A stretch of DNA of 41,440 bases from Sphingomonadales bacterium. GTDB taxonomy: Bacteria; Pseudomonadota; Alphaproteobacteria; Sphingomonadales; Sphingomonadaceae. The stretch spans positions 1 through 41,440 of the forward strand of contig JAIXUQ010000104.1 in NCBI GenBank assembly GCA_027483465.1. The letters run 5' to 3'. Below the pieces are notes generated by a model, which worked only from the letters and a program-made list of their open reading frames with translations, was not told the DNA's origin and made no database searches. This document shows, one piece after another, positions 1 through 9,383 of the stretch; position 1 is the stretch's first letter; every line of letters begins with the position of its first letter. The position numbers were made by a program, and so were the translations under genes.

Positions 1-297
1 GCACCACCTCCCTGCATCGCGCAGCACCCCGCGAGCGAGTGCCCTCTGGTTGAACCTGGCGCCGGTGGATCGTGTTTGTCATGGCCCCCAGCCCGCGATT
101 GGCTGCAATGAGGTGGTCGGGCACGTTGCGGCCATGCCTGTGGAGCAGCTCAACCCAGGCAGGTGTGCGGTCCAACGCCTGTGACCGGCATTTTCCTCGG
201 ATCTTTATGCATCGTTTATGGTGCCCCCCCGTCCTCACATGGAAAATTTACGGGCGTTCATGGTCTTTGCGCGGCAACAGTCCATCGGAGCGCAAAC
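1..297. other. Region upstream of kup with no supportable gene
   Basis: I find no convincing coding region here. Plus-strand ORFs starting at 72 and 163 have neither a ribosome binding site nor a recognisable product, and the one from 163 is only an upstream extension of kup. The minus strand is open for a stretch around positions 1-180, but no start or family is recognisable, so it may be a gene remnant. The kup promoter presumably lies in this stretch. Confidence 0.5.
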
Positions 298-2229
298 ATG
301 TCGGTTTTCGAGACGAGCGCGTCGCAGCCTCCCGCCAGTCTGGGCCAGAAGCAGGTTGCAATCCTGACCCTGGGCGCGATTGGCGTCGTGTTCGGCGATA
401 TTGGAACCAGCCCGCTTTATGCCTACCGCGAAGCACTGGCACAGACCGCGGATGGTGGCATCGTGCAACCGGAAATTCTCGGTGTGCTCAGCCTCGCGGT
501 CTGGGCGCTCATCCTGGTCGTCACGATCAAATATGTCAGCTTCCTGATGCGTGCCGACAACAACGGTGAAGGCGGGGTGTTGTCGCTGATGGCACTGGCG
601 CGTCGGGCAACCGGCGGCACATGGGCAATCGTGACAGTGCTTGGCGCCATCGGCGCCGCGCTGTTCTACGGTGATGCCATCCTCACGCCGGCCTTGTCGG
701 TCTTGTCTGCCGTTGAAGGATTGAAGTCGGTTCCAGCGGCGGCACCTTATCTCGACCAGGGATTGATCCTTGCCCTGGCCATCGGCCTGCTGGTGGCATT
801 GTTCGCGATCCAAAGTTCAGGAACGGCGAGCGTTGCCCGATGGTTCGGGCCGATCTGCGTGATCTGGTTTCTGGCGATTGGCGGCGTTGGCTTGAGCAAT
901 CTGATGGCCAGGCCCGAAATTCTGGCCGCGCTCAACCCCTTGCATGGCGTCCGGTTCCTCCTTTCGCATGGCACGGTCGGCTTGCTGGTCATGGGTGCAG
1001 TGTTCCTGACGGTGACGGGTGCCGAGGCCCTGACGGCCGACATGGGCCATTTCGGGCGCTTTCCGATCCGGCTGGGCTGGTACGGGCTGGTGTTTCCGGC
1101 ACTGCTGCTCAACTATTTCGGGCAGGGCGCCTTTGCCTTGATGCAGCTTGATGCCGCGGCCCGGCAAGGGCAGACGCTGGCGAGCGCCGACTGGTTTTTC
1201 CTGATGACGCCGGAATGGTTCCGGCTGGTGATGGTGGCGCTGGCGACAGCGGCGACGATCATTGCCAGCCAGGCCGTGATCACTGGCGCCTTTTCGTTGA
1301 CCCAGCAGGCGATTTCCCTGGGTTTGTTGCCCCGCATGACGATCCGGCAGACCAGTGCCGATCATGCTGGGCAAATCTATGTTCCCACCGTCAACTGGCT
1401 GCTCGCGCTGGGCGTGCTGATCCTGATCCTGGGCTTCCAGTCATCGTCCAGCATGGCCACAGCCTATGGCATTGCCGTCACCGGCACGATGGTGATGACG
1501 GCGATCCTTGCGTTCATTGTGGTCTGGAAGCTGTGGAAATGGTCGCTGGCCGCGGCGCTGGCGCTCGTCACCCCGTTCCTGGCGCTGGACCTGTTCTTCT
1601 TCGGTGCGAATATCCTGCGGGTGATCGAAGGGGGCTGGGTGCCATTGGCCGTGGGCACATGCATCGCGCTGTTGATCGCGATATGGGTCAAGGGGCGTGC
1701 CTTTCTGGCTGAAGATGCCCGCCGCACGATGGTCAACATGAACGAGCTTGCCCCGTCGCTCAGCGCAGGTTCGGTCTCGACCGCCAGGGGAACCGCCGTG
1801 TTCCTGACATCAGACCCGGACGTCGCTCCGCCGGCCCTGCTGCACAATCTCAAGCATAATCAGGTCCTGCATGAGGAGAATATCCTGCTGACCGTCCGCA
1901 ACTCGACAAGACCCCATATTGATCCCGCCAAGCGCATGACCCTGGAGCGCATTGATGGCCGGTTTGCCCGCGTGACGCTGAACTATGGCTATATGGAAAC
2001 GCCTGACGTGCCCAGTGATCTGCATGGCGACGGCCGGCTGCCGGTGCGCCCGGCCGGAACCTCCTTCTTTGTCAGCCGCAATTCGCTCGCGCCCAGCGCC
2101 GAGGTCGGCCTCCCCTTGTGGCAGGCCATCGTCTACAGCTTCCTGCACCGCAATGCCGCAGACCCGACCGCCTTTTTCCAGATCCCGCCTGAGCGTGTTG
2201 TCGAACTCGGCTCACGTGTCCGCGTCTGA
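298..2229 (+). CDS. kup: Kup low-affinity potassium uptake transporter
   Basis: Inner-membrane K+ transporter of the KUP/HAK/KT family, thought to work as a K+/H+ symporter. The protein is 643 aa, normal for the family. The family hallmark GDIGTSPLY sits at residues 33-41. About twelve hydrophobic segments follow up to around residue 460, then a soluble C-terminal domain of about 150 aa. I chose the ATG at 298 because GGAG lies 7 nt upstream and the protein then begins MSVFETSASQ. An in-frame start at 163 would add 45 residues that do not look like Kup. The stop shares one base with the start of the next gene, a KdpD-like kinase, so uptake and K+ sensing appear to be co-transcribed. Confidence 0.95.
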   Translation: MSVFETSASQPPASLGQKQVAILTLGAIGVVFGDIGTSPLYAYREALAQTADGGIVQPEILGVLSLAVWALILVVTIKYVSFLMRADNNGEGGVLSLMALARRATGGTWAIVTVLGAIGAALFYGDAILTPALSVLSAVEGLKSVPAAAPYLDQGLILALAIGLLVALFAIQSSGTASVARWFGPICVIWFLAIGGVGLSNLMARPEILAALNPLHGVRFLLSHGTVGLLVMGAVFLTVTGAEALTADMGHFGRFPIRLGWYGLVFPALLLNYFGQGAFALMQLDAAARQGQTLASADWFFLMTPEWFRLVMVALATAATIIASQAVITGAFSLTQQAISLGLLPRMTIRQTSADHAGQIYVPTVNWLLALGVLILILGFQSSSSMATAYGIAVTGTMVMTAILAFIVVWKLWKWSLAAALALVTPFLALDLFFFGANILRVIEGGWVPLAVGTCIALLIAIWVKGRAFLAEDARRTMVNMNELAPSLSAGSVSTARGTAVFLTSDPDVAPPALLHNLKHNQVLHEENILLTVRNSTRPHIDPAKRMTLERIDGRFARVTLNYGYMETPDVPSDLHGDGRLPVRPAGTSFFVSRNSLAPSAEVGLPLWQAIVYSFLHRNAADPTAFFQIPPERVVELGSRVRV

Positions 2230-3668
2230 TGCCGGGGCCTGACATGCGATCCGTTGCATCGACGCAGGGATGGCTGCTGTTGGCCTCGCTGCTGGTTGCC
2301 GGCCTGACGTCTTTGGGATTGGCGGTTCCGGCCTTTGGCACGGCCAATCTGGCGCTGCTGTTCCTGTTGCCGGTGGTGGCGGCGGCATCGGGCGCGGGGC
2401 GACGGGCCGGGATCGGTTTTGCCCTGGTTGCCGGGGCTGCGTTCAACTTTGTCGCGCTGGAACCGCGCCTGACATTGCATATCGCGCGCGCCAGCGATCT
2501 GGTCACCCTCGCGGTTTATGCGCTGGTCGCCCTTGTCACCGCCGCGGTCGCGGCGCGGCTGGCGGAGGCCGGCGAGGCGGCGCGTGCCGAGGCCCGAAAC
2601 AGCGCCGCGCTTTCGGGCCTCGCCCAGCGCCTGCTCGCACTCAACACCCGCGCTGCTGTGGTGGCGATTGCCGGCAAGGCCGTGGGCCAGGTGGCGGGCA
2701 TGCCGTGCACGCTGGCGGAAAGGGTTGAGGATCTTCAGGTCGCGGGCGCCGCTGACGACGCTGCTGCGCGCTGGGCCCTGGCCCACCGCGACATCGCCGG
2801 CAAGGGATCCCCGGTACTACCGGCGGCCTCGGCCTTTTATGCGGCATCGCGGGCCGGCCATCGCAGCCTGATTGCCACGTTTTCGGGTGACGCGCCTGAT
2901 GGGAAGGTGCTGGCGCTGCTGTGCACGATGATCGACGAAACCGCCGACACGCTCGACCGGCTGGACCTGACGCACCGGGAGGCTGAAGACCGGCAGCGCG
3001 CCGAGGCGAACGCCATGCGGGAAGCCCTGTTCGCATCGATCGGTCACGATTTGCGAACCCCGCTGGCCAGCCTTCGGGCCGGCATCGAAACCCTGGCCGG
3101 GGTTGACCCGTCCCACCTGGAGCCCGTGCGGCGCGATGCCTTGCGGCTCGAGCAGATCCTGTTCAGCTTGCTGGAACTGGCCCGCCTGCAATCCACCACC
3201 GAACCACCGGCGGTTGAAGCGATTGACCTGACGGACACGATTGCCGCGGCTGTTGATGCCATGCCGGCACCGGTTCGCAGCCGGGTCCAGATCGCGATCG
3301 CACCGGGCACGCCGCTGGTGGCCAGCAATGCGGTGATGCTGCATCACATCACGATGAACCTGATCGACAATGCCGCCAAATACAGCCCGCAGGGTTCCGC
3401 AATCGGATTGTGCGTCAAGGGCAACGGCGCGGGCGGGGCCAGCTTGTCGGTTGTTGATTCGGGCGCAGGCCTGGGTGACGATGCACAGGATCTGTTTTGT
3501 CTGTTCCGGCGTGGCCGGAATGCCGACAGCGCGCCGGGATCCGGTGTCGGCCTGGCCGTGGTTGACGCGTTTGCGCGCGCGCTTGGGCATGACGTGACCG
3601 TCTCGAACCGCGCCGATGGTCATGGCTCGGTCTTTTCTGTCACCATTCGGGGCTGGCCGCGCCCATGA
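2229..3668 (+). CDS. KdpD-like sensor histidine kinase, shortened form
   Basis: Membrane sensor kinase of 479 aa. Residues about 14-110 form closely spaced hydrophobic helices matching the DUF4118 membrane domain of KdpD. A GAF-like linker region follows. The phosphoacceptor H273 lies in an H-box reading GHDLRTPLAS, followed by an N-box (NLIDNAAKY) and glycine boxes (DSGAGLGDD, GSGVGLAV). Compared with full KdpD of about 900 aa, it lacks the N-terminal KdpD and Usp domains. It overlaps kup by one base and the regulator gene by four, so the three genes probably form one operon. By inference it senses K+ or turgor and controls kup, since no kdpFABC genes are in the window. A second ATG at 2244 is also possible. 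Confidence 0.85.
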   Translation: MPGPDMRSVASTQGWLLLASLLVAGLTSLGLAVPAFGTANLALLFLLPVVAAASGAGRRAGIGFALVAGAAFNFVALEPRLTLHIARASDLVTLAVYALVALVTAAVAARLAEAGEAARAEARNSAALSGLAQRLLALNTRAAVVAIAGKAVGQVAGMPCTLAERVEDLQVAGAADDAAARWALAHRDIAGKGSPVLPAASAFYAASRAGHRSLIATFSGDAPDGKVLALLCTMIDETADTLDRLDLTHREAEDRQRAEANAMREALFASIGHDLRTPLASLRAGIETLAGVDPSHLEPVRRDALRLEQILFSLLELARLQSTTEPPAVEAIDLTDTIAAAVDAMPAPVRSRVQIAIAPGTPLVASNAVMLHHITMNLIDNAAKYSPQGSAIGLCVKGNGAGGASLSVVDSGAGLGDDAQDLFCLFRRGRNADSAPGSGVGLAVVDAFARALGHDVTVSNRADGHGSVFSVTIRGWPRP

Positions 3669-4348
3669 TGGCCGCCCGGATCCTCATCGTCGATGACGAA
3701 CCGCACATTCGCCGCCTGCTGGAAGCGGCGGTTGCCCGTGGCGGCTATCGCACGCTTGCTGCCGCATCCGGGCGCGAGGCGATCCATCTGGCCGAAACCC
3801 ATGCGCCCGATGGCGCCTTGGTTGATCTGGGCCTGCCTGATCGTGACGGCATCGAACTTGTCGCGCGCTTTGCCCGCAGCGGCATGGCCGTGATCGTGGT
3901 TTCAGCCCGCGATGCCACCGCCGAAAAGATCGCGGCCCTCGATCTGGGTGCCGCGGATTATGTGGTCAAGCCGTTCGACACGGACGAACTGTTGGCCCGC
4001 CTGCGCGCGGCGCTCCGGACGAAATCATCCGACACCGGCCAAACGGCTGAAGTGGCGTTTGGGGACGTGGTGATCAATTTCGATGCGCGATTGATCCACC
4101 GCCAGGGCCAGGAGGTCAGGCTGGCTCCCAAGGAATATGCGCTGCTGGAATTGCTGGCCCGCAATGCCGGCCGGGTGGTGACCCACGCGCAGCTGTTGAA
4201 GACCGTGTGGGGGCCGGCTCACGAAAATGATGTGGAATATCTGCGTGTTGCCGTGCGCGCCATTCGCAAGAAGCTGGAAGCCGATCCAACGAAGCCGCAA
4301 CTGATCCGCAATGAGCCAGGGGTCGGCTATCGGCTGATGCTGACCTAG
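3665..4348 (+). CDS. kdpE: KdpE-like OmpR-family response regulator
   Basis: Cytoplasmic DNA-binding regulator of 227 aa. The receiver domain covers residues about 4-118 with acidic residues D10/D11, phosphoacceptor D54 in LVDLGLPD, and the conserved lysine in VVKPFD. The C-terminal winged helix follows from about 130 to 225 and ends in the usual GVGYRL. Length and layout match KdpE. The start overlaps the stop of the upstream kinase as ATGA, which is strong evidence for a cognate pair. In classic systems KdpE activates kdpFABC. Here kup is the only potassium transporter nearby, so it is the likely target, but that is inference. Confidence 0.88.
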   Translation: MMAARILIVDDEPHIRRLLEAAVARGGYRTLAAASGREAIHLAETHAPDGALVDLGLPDRDGIELVARFARSGMAVIVVSARDATAEKIAALDLGAADYVVKPFDTDELLARLRAALRTKSSDTGQTAEVAFGDVVINFDARLIHRQGQEVRLAPKEYALLELLARNAGRVVTHAQLLKTVWGPAHENDVEYLRVAVRAIRKKLEADPTKPQLIRNEPGVGYRLMLT

Positions 4349-4398
4349 CGCGCCGCGATCACCCCCAAGAGCCTTGCTTCCCACTGAAAGCGACCACC

Positions 4399-5205
4399 AT
4401 GCGCATCCTGCTTTCGACGGCCCTGATCGCCAGCCCGCTGGCGGCCCAACCCGTCGCTGTGCCCACCGCGTCAACGGCGGCGGCGCCGATCTGCACCGAT
4501 CGGCCGACCAAGTCGAACTTTGCCTGCACCGTGCCCAAGGGGTTTATCCAGATCGAGGCGGATGGGTTCAACTGGCTGCGCACCAGCAGCCCCGGCACGC
4601 GCACCGACCAGCTGCTGTTCACCAACCCGACCATCAAATTTGGCGTGACCAGCAGCAGCGATCTCCAGCTGAACTGGGTCCCCTTCACCACGGTGCGCAG
4701 CTGCGACACGGCCGGGCGGGTGACAAGGCTGTCGGGGATTGGCGATGTCACTTTGCGCTTCAAGCAGCGGCTGACCAGTGCTGATGGCGCGTTCCAGTTG
4801 GCGATCCTGCCCTTCGTCAAGCTGCCGACTGCGAAACCCGGCGTTGGCAATGGCAAGGTTGAAGGCGGCGTGGCCGTGCCCATCAACATCAGCGTGCCCG
4901 GCGGCTGGACCTTCACGCTGGGGCCGCAACTGGATCTGCTCGCCGATTCGGGCGGGAGTGGCCGCCATGCCGGCGTCACCGGGCTGATCAACATCGCCAA
5001 GCAGTTCGGCAAATTCACCCTCTACAACGAGATCTGGACCAGCCAGAATTTCGATCCTGCCGGCACGGTCGGCCAGTACAGCTATGATGTGTCCCTGGCC
5101 TGGCTGCCACAGCCGACGCTGCAATTCGACATCGGCGCCAACGTTGGCCTCAACCGCAACACGCCCGATCTTGTGGCCTATTTCGGCATCTCGACGCGCT
5201 TTTGA
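4399..5205 (+). CDS. Outer-membrane transporter of the phenol MetA-type family
   Basis: The protein has 268 aa with an N-terminal signal peptide (about residues 1-17, ending LAAQ). The rest is rich in alternating beta-strand patterns and ends in F, as expected for an outer-membrane barrel. Stretches such as SGIGDVTLRFKQRL and LPFVKLPTAKPGVGNG, followed by GGVAVPINISVPGGW, match the family annotated as transporter or MetA-pathway of phenol degradation (PF13557). The substrate is unknown. It begins 50 nt after kdpE on the same strand and could be read with it. The ribosome binding site is weak (GAAAG). Confidence 0.75.
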   Translation: MRILLSTALIASPLAAQPVAVPTASTAAAPICTDRPTKSNFACTVPKGFIQIEADGFNWLRTSSPGTRTDQLLFTNPTIKFGVTSSSDLQLNWVPFTTVRSCDTAGRVTRLSGIGDVTLRFKQRLTSADGAFQLAILPFVKLPTAKPGVGNGKVEGGVAVPINISVPGGWTFTLGPQLDLLADSGGSGRHAGVTGLINIAKQFGKFTLYNEIWTSQNFDPAGTVGQYSYDVSLAWLPQPTLQFDIGANVGLNRNTPDLVAYFGISTRF

Positions 5206-5357
5206 CGGGGTCTGGCGCAGGGCGCCTGCCTCGCCCGCACTCCCGCAACGCGCCAATCCGACATTGGCAACCGGCGGCGGTCACTCGGCTGCACCGCAGG
5301 TCCCGGATTGCGCCGGCCCGTGCCGCCCTGCTTGCCAGCGCTGGCCGGATCTGGCAG

Positions 5358-5374
5358 ATGATACAGAATAACAT
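5358..5374 (+). promoter_or_regulatory. Candidate Zur box upstream of zigA
   Basis: The sequence ATGATACAGAATAACAT is an imperfect dyad matching ATGTTAT-N3-ATAACAT, the core of the zinc uptake regulator site, at 12 of 14 arm positions, with the right 3-nt spacer. It ends 22 nt before the zigA start codon, where a repressor would block transcription. COG0523/ZigA genes are classic Zur targets. A similar box lies at 18307-18323. Confidence 0.65.
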
Positions 5375-5396
5375 TTGATTCCCCAGGGCGGCGACA

Positions 5397-6604
<1,208 letters not shown>

Positions 6605-6608
<4 letters not shown>

Positions 6609-7249
6609 GCGCGCTGGCCCGCGCGGCGGATGCGCTGTTCCCGCCGGCCCCGCATGTGACGATGGGTGAAGCGCCTGATGCGCTGGCCGCCATTGCCGAT
6701 CCCGCCATCAATCTGGCCATCTGGCAGCGCCGCCTGGCCCCGGGCCTGGTGGCGGCGGCGGGCCAGCTGGCCCATGGGGCGGCTGGCGAAATCCGCCTGA
6801 ACGTGGCCGTTGACGGGGTCGCGGTGGCCGTTTCGCGGGCGCTGGTGACGGCGGGCTGGCCCCCGGTGACGGCGTTGGTGGCCGATGTGGCCGAACTGGC
6901 CCGCCTGGCCGCGGCCCACATGAAAACCGCCGCGCTCGATCTGCGGCTGGAGGTGATCACCGGCGATGCCTGCCGCAAATTCCACGCCGATCATGTGCCG
7001 CTGCGGCTGATCACCAGCTATGCCGGGCCGGGCAGCCAATGGCTGGCCAATGCCGATGCCGAGGCACTGGCCGCCGGCGTGCTGCTTGACCGGCTTGATC
7101 TGCGCCAGCTGCTGGCCGGCGAGGTGGCGCTGTTCAAGGGCAAGCTGCTCACCGACCGGCCGATCATCCACCGCTCCCCGCCGATTGCCGGCACCCGCCA
7201 GCGCCGGCTGGTGCTGGTGATCAACCCGGCCACCGCGGCCTGCTGCTGA
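6605..7249 (+). CDS. DUF1826 domain protein, partner of ZigA
   Basis: A 214-aa protein of the DUF1826 family, which often sits beside COG0523 GTPases in zinc-responsive loci. Its diagnostic segment is around residues 123-147, with C123 followed by H127, D129 and H130 (CRKFHADH), then [14 protein letters not shown]. The cysteine and HXDH residues look like a metal site, but the biochemical role is not known. I chose the ATG at 6605 because it overlaps the zigA stop (ATGA). A longer in-frame ORF from 6440 lies inside zigA and is not credible. Its own stop shares one base with the ABC ATPase start. Confidence 0.85.
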
Positions 7250-7968
7250 TGGCTGCCCTGCTGGAAGCGCGCGGCCTCACCAAGGCCTATGGCGATCGGC
7301 TGGCGCTGGACGGGCTTGATCTGGCCGTGGCCGCCGGCGAAACCCTGTGCCTGCTGGGCGCCAACGGCGCCGGCAAGACCACCACGCTCAACCTGTTCCT
7401 GGGCTTCACCCAGCCCACCGCCGGGGCGGCGCTGGTCGATGGCCGGGTGGTGGCCGATGATCCGGCGGCGGCGCGGGCCCGGCTGGGCTATGTCGCCGAA
7501 GTCGTCAGCCTTTACCCCAGCCTGTCGGGCGCGGAGAATCTCGACTTTTTCGCTCGCCTGGCCGGGGTGGCGGTTGATCCTGCCCGCCGCGATGCCATTC
7601 TGGCGCGGCTGCGCTTCCCGGCCGAAGCCATCGCGCGGCCGGCCGGCACCTATTCCAAGGGCATGCGCCAGAAACTGGGCCTGGCCATCGCCCTGATGAA
7701 AGACGCCCGCGCCATCCTGCTCGACGAGCCGCTGTCGGGTCTTGATCCGGCCGCCGCCAATGATCTGGTGGCGGTGCTGCGCGAAACCGCGGCGGCCGGC
7801 GTGGCGCTGCTGATCTCCACCCACGATATCTTCCGCGCCAAGGAGGTGGCCAGCCGCATCGGCATCATGCGCCACGGCCGGCTGGTGGCGATGGTCGATC
7901 CGGCCAGCCTGTCGGCCAGCGAACTCGAACAGCTTTATCTCACCCACATGGCGGAGCGGGCGGCATGA
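7249..7968 (+). CDS. ABC transporter ATP-binding protein, module 1
   Basis: A 239-aa ATPase of the ABC-2 (CcmA/NatA/NosF-like) class. Walker A GANGAGKTT is at residues 37-45. The signature loop is YSKGMRQKLGL rather than LSGGQ, followed by Walker B ILLDEPLSGLDPA and the switch histidine in ISTHD. YSKGM signatures are common in ABC-2 systems that work without a periplasmic binding protein. It is coupled by overlap to DUF1826 upstream and to the first permease downstream. It is the paralogue of the minus-strand ATPase at 15443-16156, with Walker A at the same residue numbers. Confidence 0.92.
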   Translation: MAALLEARGLTKAYGDRLALDGLDLAVAAGETLCLLGANGAGKTTTLNLFLGFTQPTAGAALVDGRVVADDPAAARARLGYVAEVVSLYPSLSGAENLDFFARLAGVAVDPARRDAILARLRFPAEAIARPAGTYSKGMRQKLGLAIALMKDARAILLDEPLSGLDPAAANDLVAVLRETAAAGVALLISTHDIFRAKEVASRIGIMRHGRLVAMVDPASLSASELEQLYLTHMAERAA

Positions 7969-9383
7969 GCCAGAGCGCAACCTGGGGCCGCGTCGCGGCC
8001 AAGGACTGGCGCGAATATCGCCGTGATTGGCGGCTGGCGCTGCTCAGCCTGCTGGTGGCGGTGCTGGCCGTCACGGCGGTGGTGGCGGCCTTTGTGGAGG
8101 TGACCGCCCATGATGCCGATCGCAGAGCCACCATCGCGGCCGATCGCGTCACCTGGGAAGGGCAGGGCGCGCGCAACCCGCACAGCGCGGCGCATTTCGC
8201 CTTCTGGGCGTTCCGGCCGCTGCCGCCGATGGCACTGCTTGATCCCGGCGTGCTCCCCTATGCCGGCAGCGCCATCTGGCTGGAGGCTCACAACCGCAAC
8301 CCGGCGCAGGCGCGCCCGGCCGAGGATCTGGCCGGCGGGCTTGATCTGGGCCGGTTCAGCGCCGCCTGGGTGTTCCAGACCGTGCTGCCGCTGCTGCTGT
8401 TCATCATCGGCGCCGGGTTGGTGGCGCGTGAGCGTGAGGCCGGCACGCTGCGCCTGATGCTGGCCAATGGCCTCGCCGCCGGTGGCGTGATGCCGGCAAA
8501 ATATCTGGCGCTCGGCCGCATCGCAGCCGTGCTGGTGCTGCCGCTGCTGGCCGCCGCGCTGGCCGCCACGCTGCTGGCCGGCCCGGTTGACGGGCTGGCG
8601 CTGGCGCTGTGGCTGGCGGTCTATCTCGTCTATTTCGCGATATTGGCCGCCATCGCGGTGGCGGTTTCGGCGCTGGCGGCCACGGCGGCGCAGGCGCGGC
8701 TGCTGCTGGTGGGCCTGTGGCTGGTGCTGCTGCTGATCGTGCCGCGGCTGGGCGGCGGCCTTGCCATGCAGGCCGCGCCGGTGCCGTCGGCCCACGGCTT
8801 TGCCGCCGGCGTGGCGGCGCAGATGAAAAGCGGCCATGATCCGTTCGGCAAGGATGGCAAGGCCTTCGAAGCCGCGGTGATGGCGCGCTACAAGGTCAGC
8901 CGGCTGGAGGACCTGCCGGTCAACATCGATGGCCTCAGGCTGGAAGCGGCCGAGCAGCATGGCAACCGCGTGTTTGATGCCGCGTGGGGCGATCTTGCCG
9001 CCACCCACCAGGCCGGTCGCAACGCGCTGCGCCTCACCGCCCTGCTGTCGCCGCTGGTGCCGCTGCAAAATCTGTCGATGGCGCTGGCCGGCAGCGATGG
9101 CGCCGTGCAGCGCGATTTTCAGGACCGGGCCGAAGCCCATCGCCGCCGCATCATCAGCCTGCTCAACGCCGACATGGCGCTGCATGCCGGGGCGGCCGGC
9201 TTTGATTATCATGCCGATCCGGCGCTGTGGCGGCGCATCCCCGATTTCCGCTGGCAGCCGCCGGGCACGGCCGCCGCGCTGGCGCGCTGCTGGCCCGATC
9301 TGGCGGCGCTGGGCCTGTGGCTGCTGGCGGCGCTGGGCCTGCTGCGTCTGGCCGGCCGGCGGCTGGCGGCGGGCCTGCAATGA
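7965..9383 (+). CDS. DUF3526/ABC-2 permease A, module 1
   Basis: A 472-aa inner-membrane permease. One helix lies at about residues 22-44. A periplasmic loop of about 90 aa contains NPHSAAHFAFWAFRPL and DPGVLPYAGSAIWLEAHNRN. A core of about five helices runs from roughly 138 to 265. A second large soluble loop of about 180 aa includes YKVSRLEDLPVNIDG and EQHGNRVF, and a last helix is near 445-465. The EDLPVN segment and overall layout match DUF3526 permeases. The minus-strand permease at 14007-15446 shares the loop motifs. Start and stop both overlap neighbours by 4 bp. The substrate and direction of transport are unknown. Confidence 0.82.
   Translation: MSQSATWGRVAAKDWREYRRDWRLALLSLLVAVLAVTAVVAAFVEVTAHDADRRATIAADRVTWEGQGARNPHSAAHFAFWAFRPLPPMALLDPGVLPYAGSAIWLEAHNRNPAQARPAEDLAGGLDLGRFSAAWVFQTVLPLLLFIIGAGLVAREREAGTLRLMLANGLAAGGVMPAKYLALGRIAAVLVLPLLAAALAATLLAGPVDGLALALWLAVYLVYFAILAAIAVAVSALAATAAQARLLLVGLWLVLLLIVPRLGGGLAMQAAPVPSAHGFAAGVAAQMKSGHDPFGKDGKAFEAAVMARYKVSRLEDLPVNIDGLRLEAAEQHGNRVFDAAWGDLAATHQAGRNALRLTALLSPLVPLQNLSMALAGSDGAVQRDFQDRAEAHRRRIISLLNADMALHAGAAGFDYHADPALWRRIPDFRWQPPGTAAALARCWPDLAALGLWLLAALGLLRLAGRRLAAGLQ

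Noticed and set aside
163-297. An upstream extension of kup starting at 163.
   Set aside because: The ATG at 298 has a good ribosome binding site and gives a normal Kup N-terminus. The extra 45 residues have no Kup similarity.
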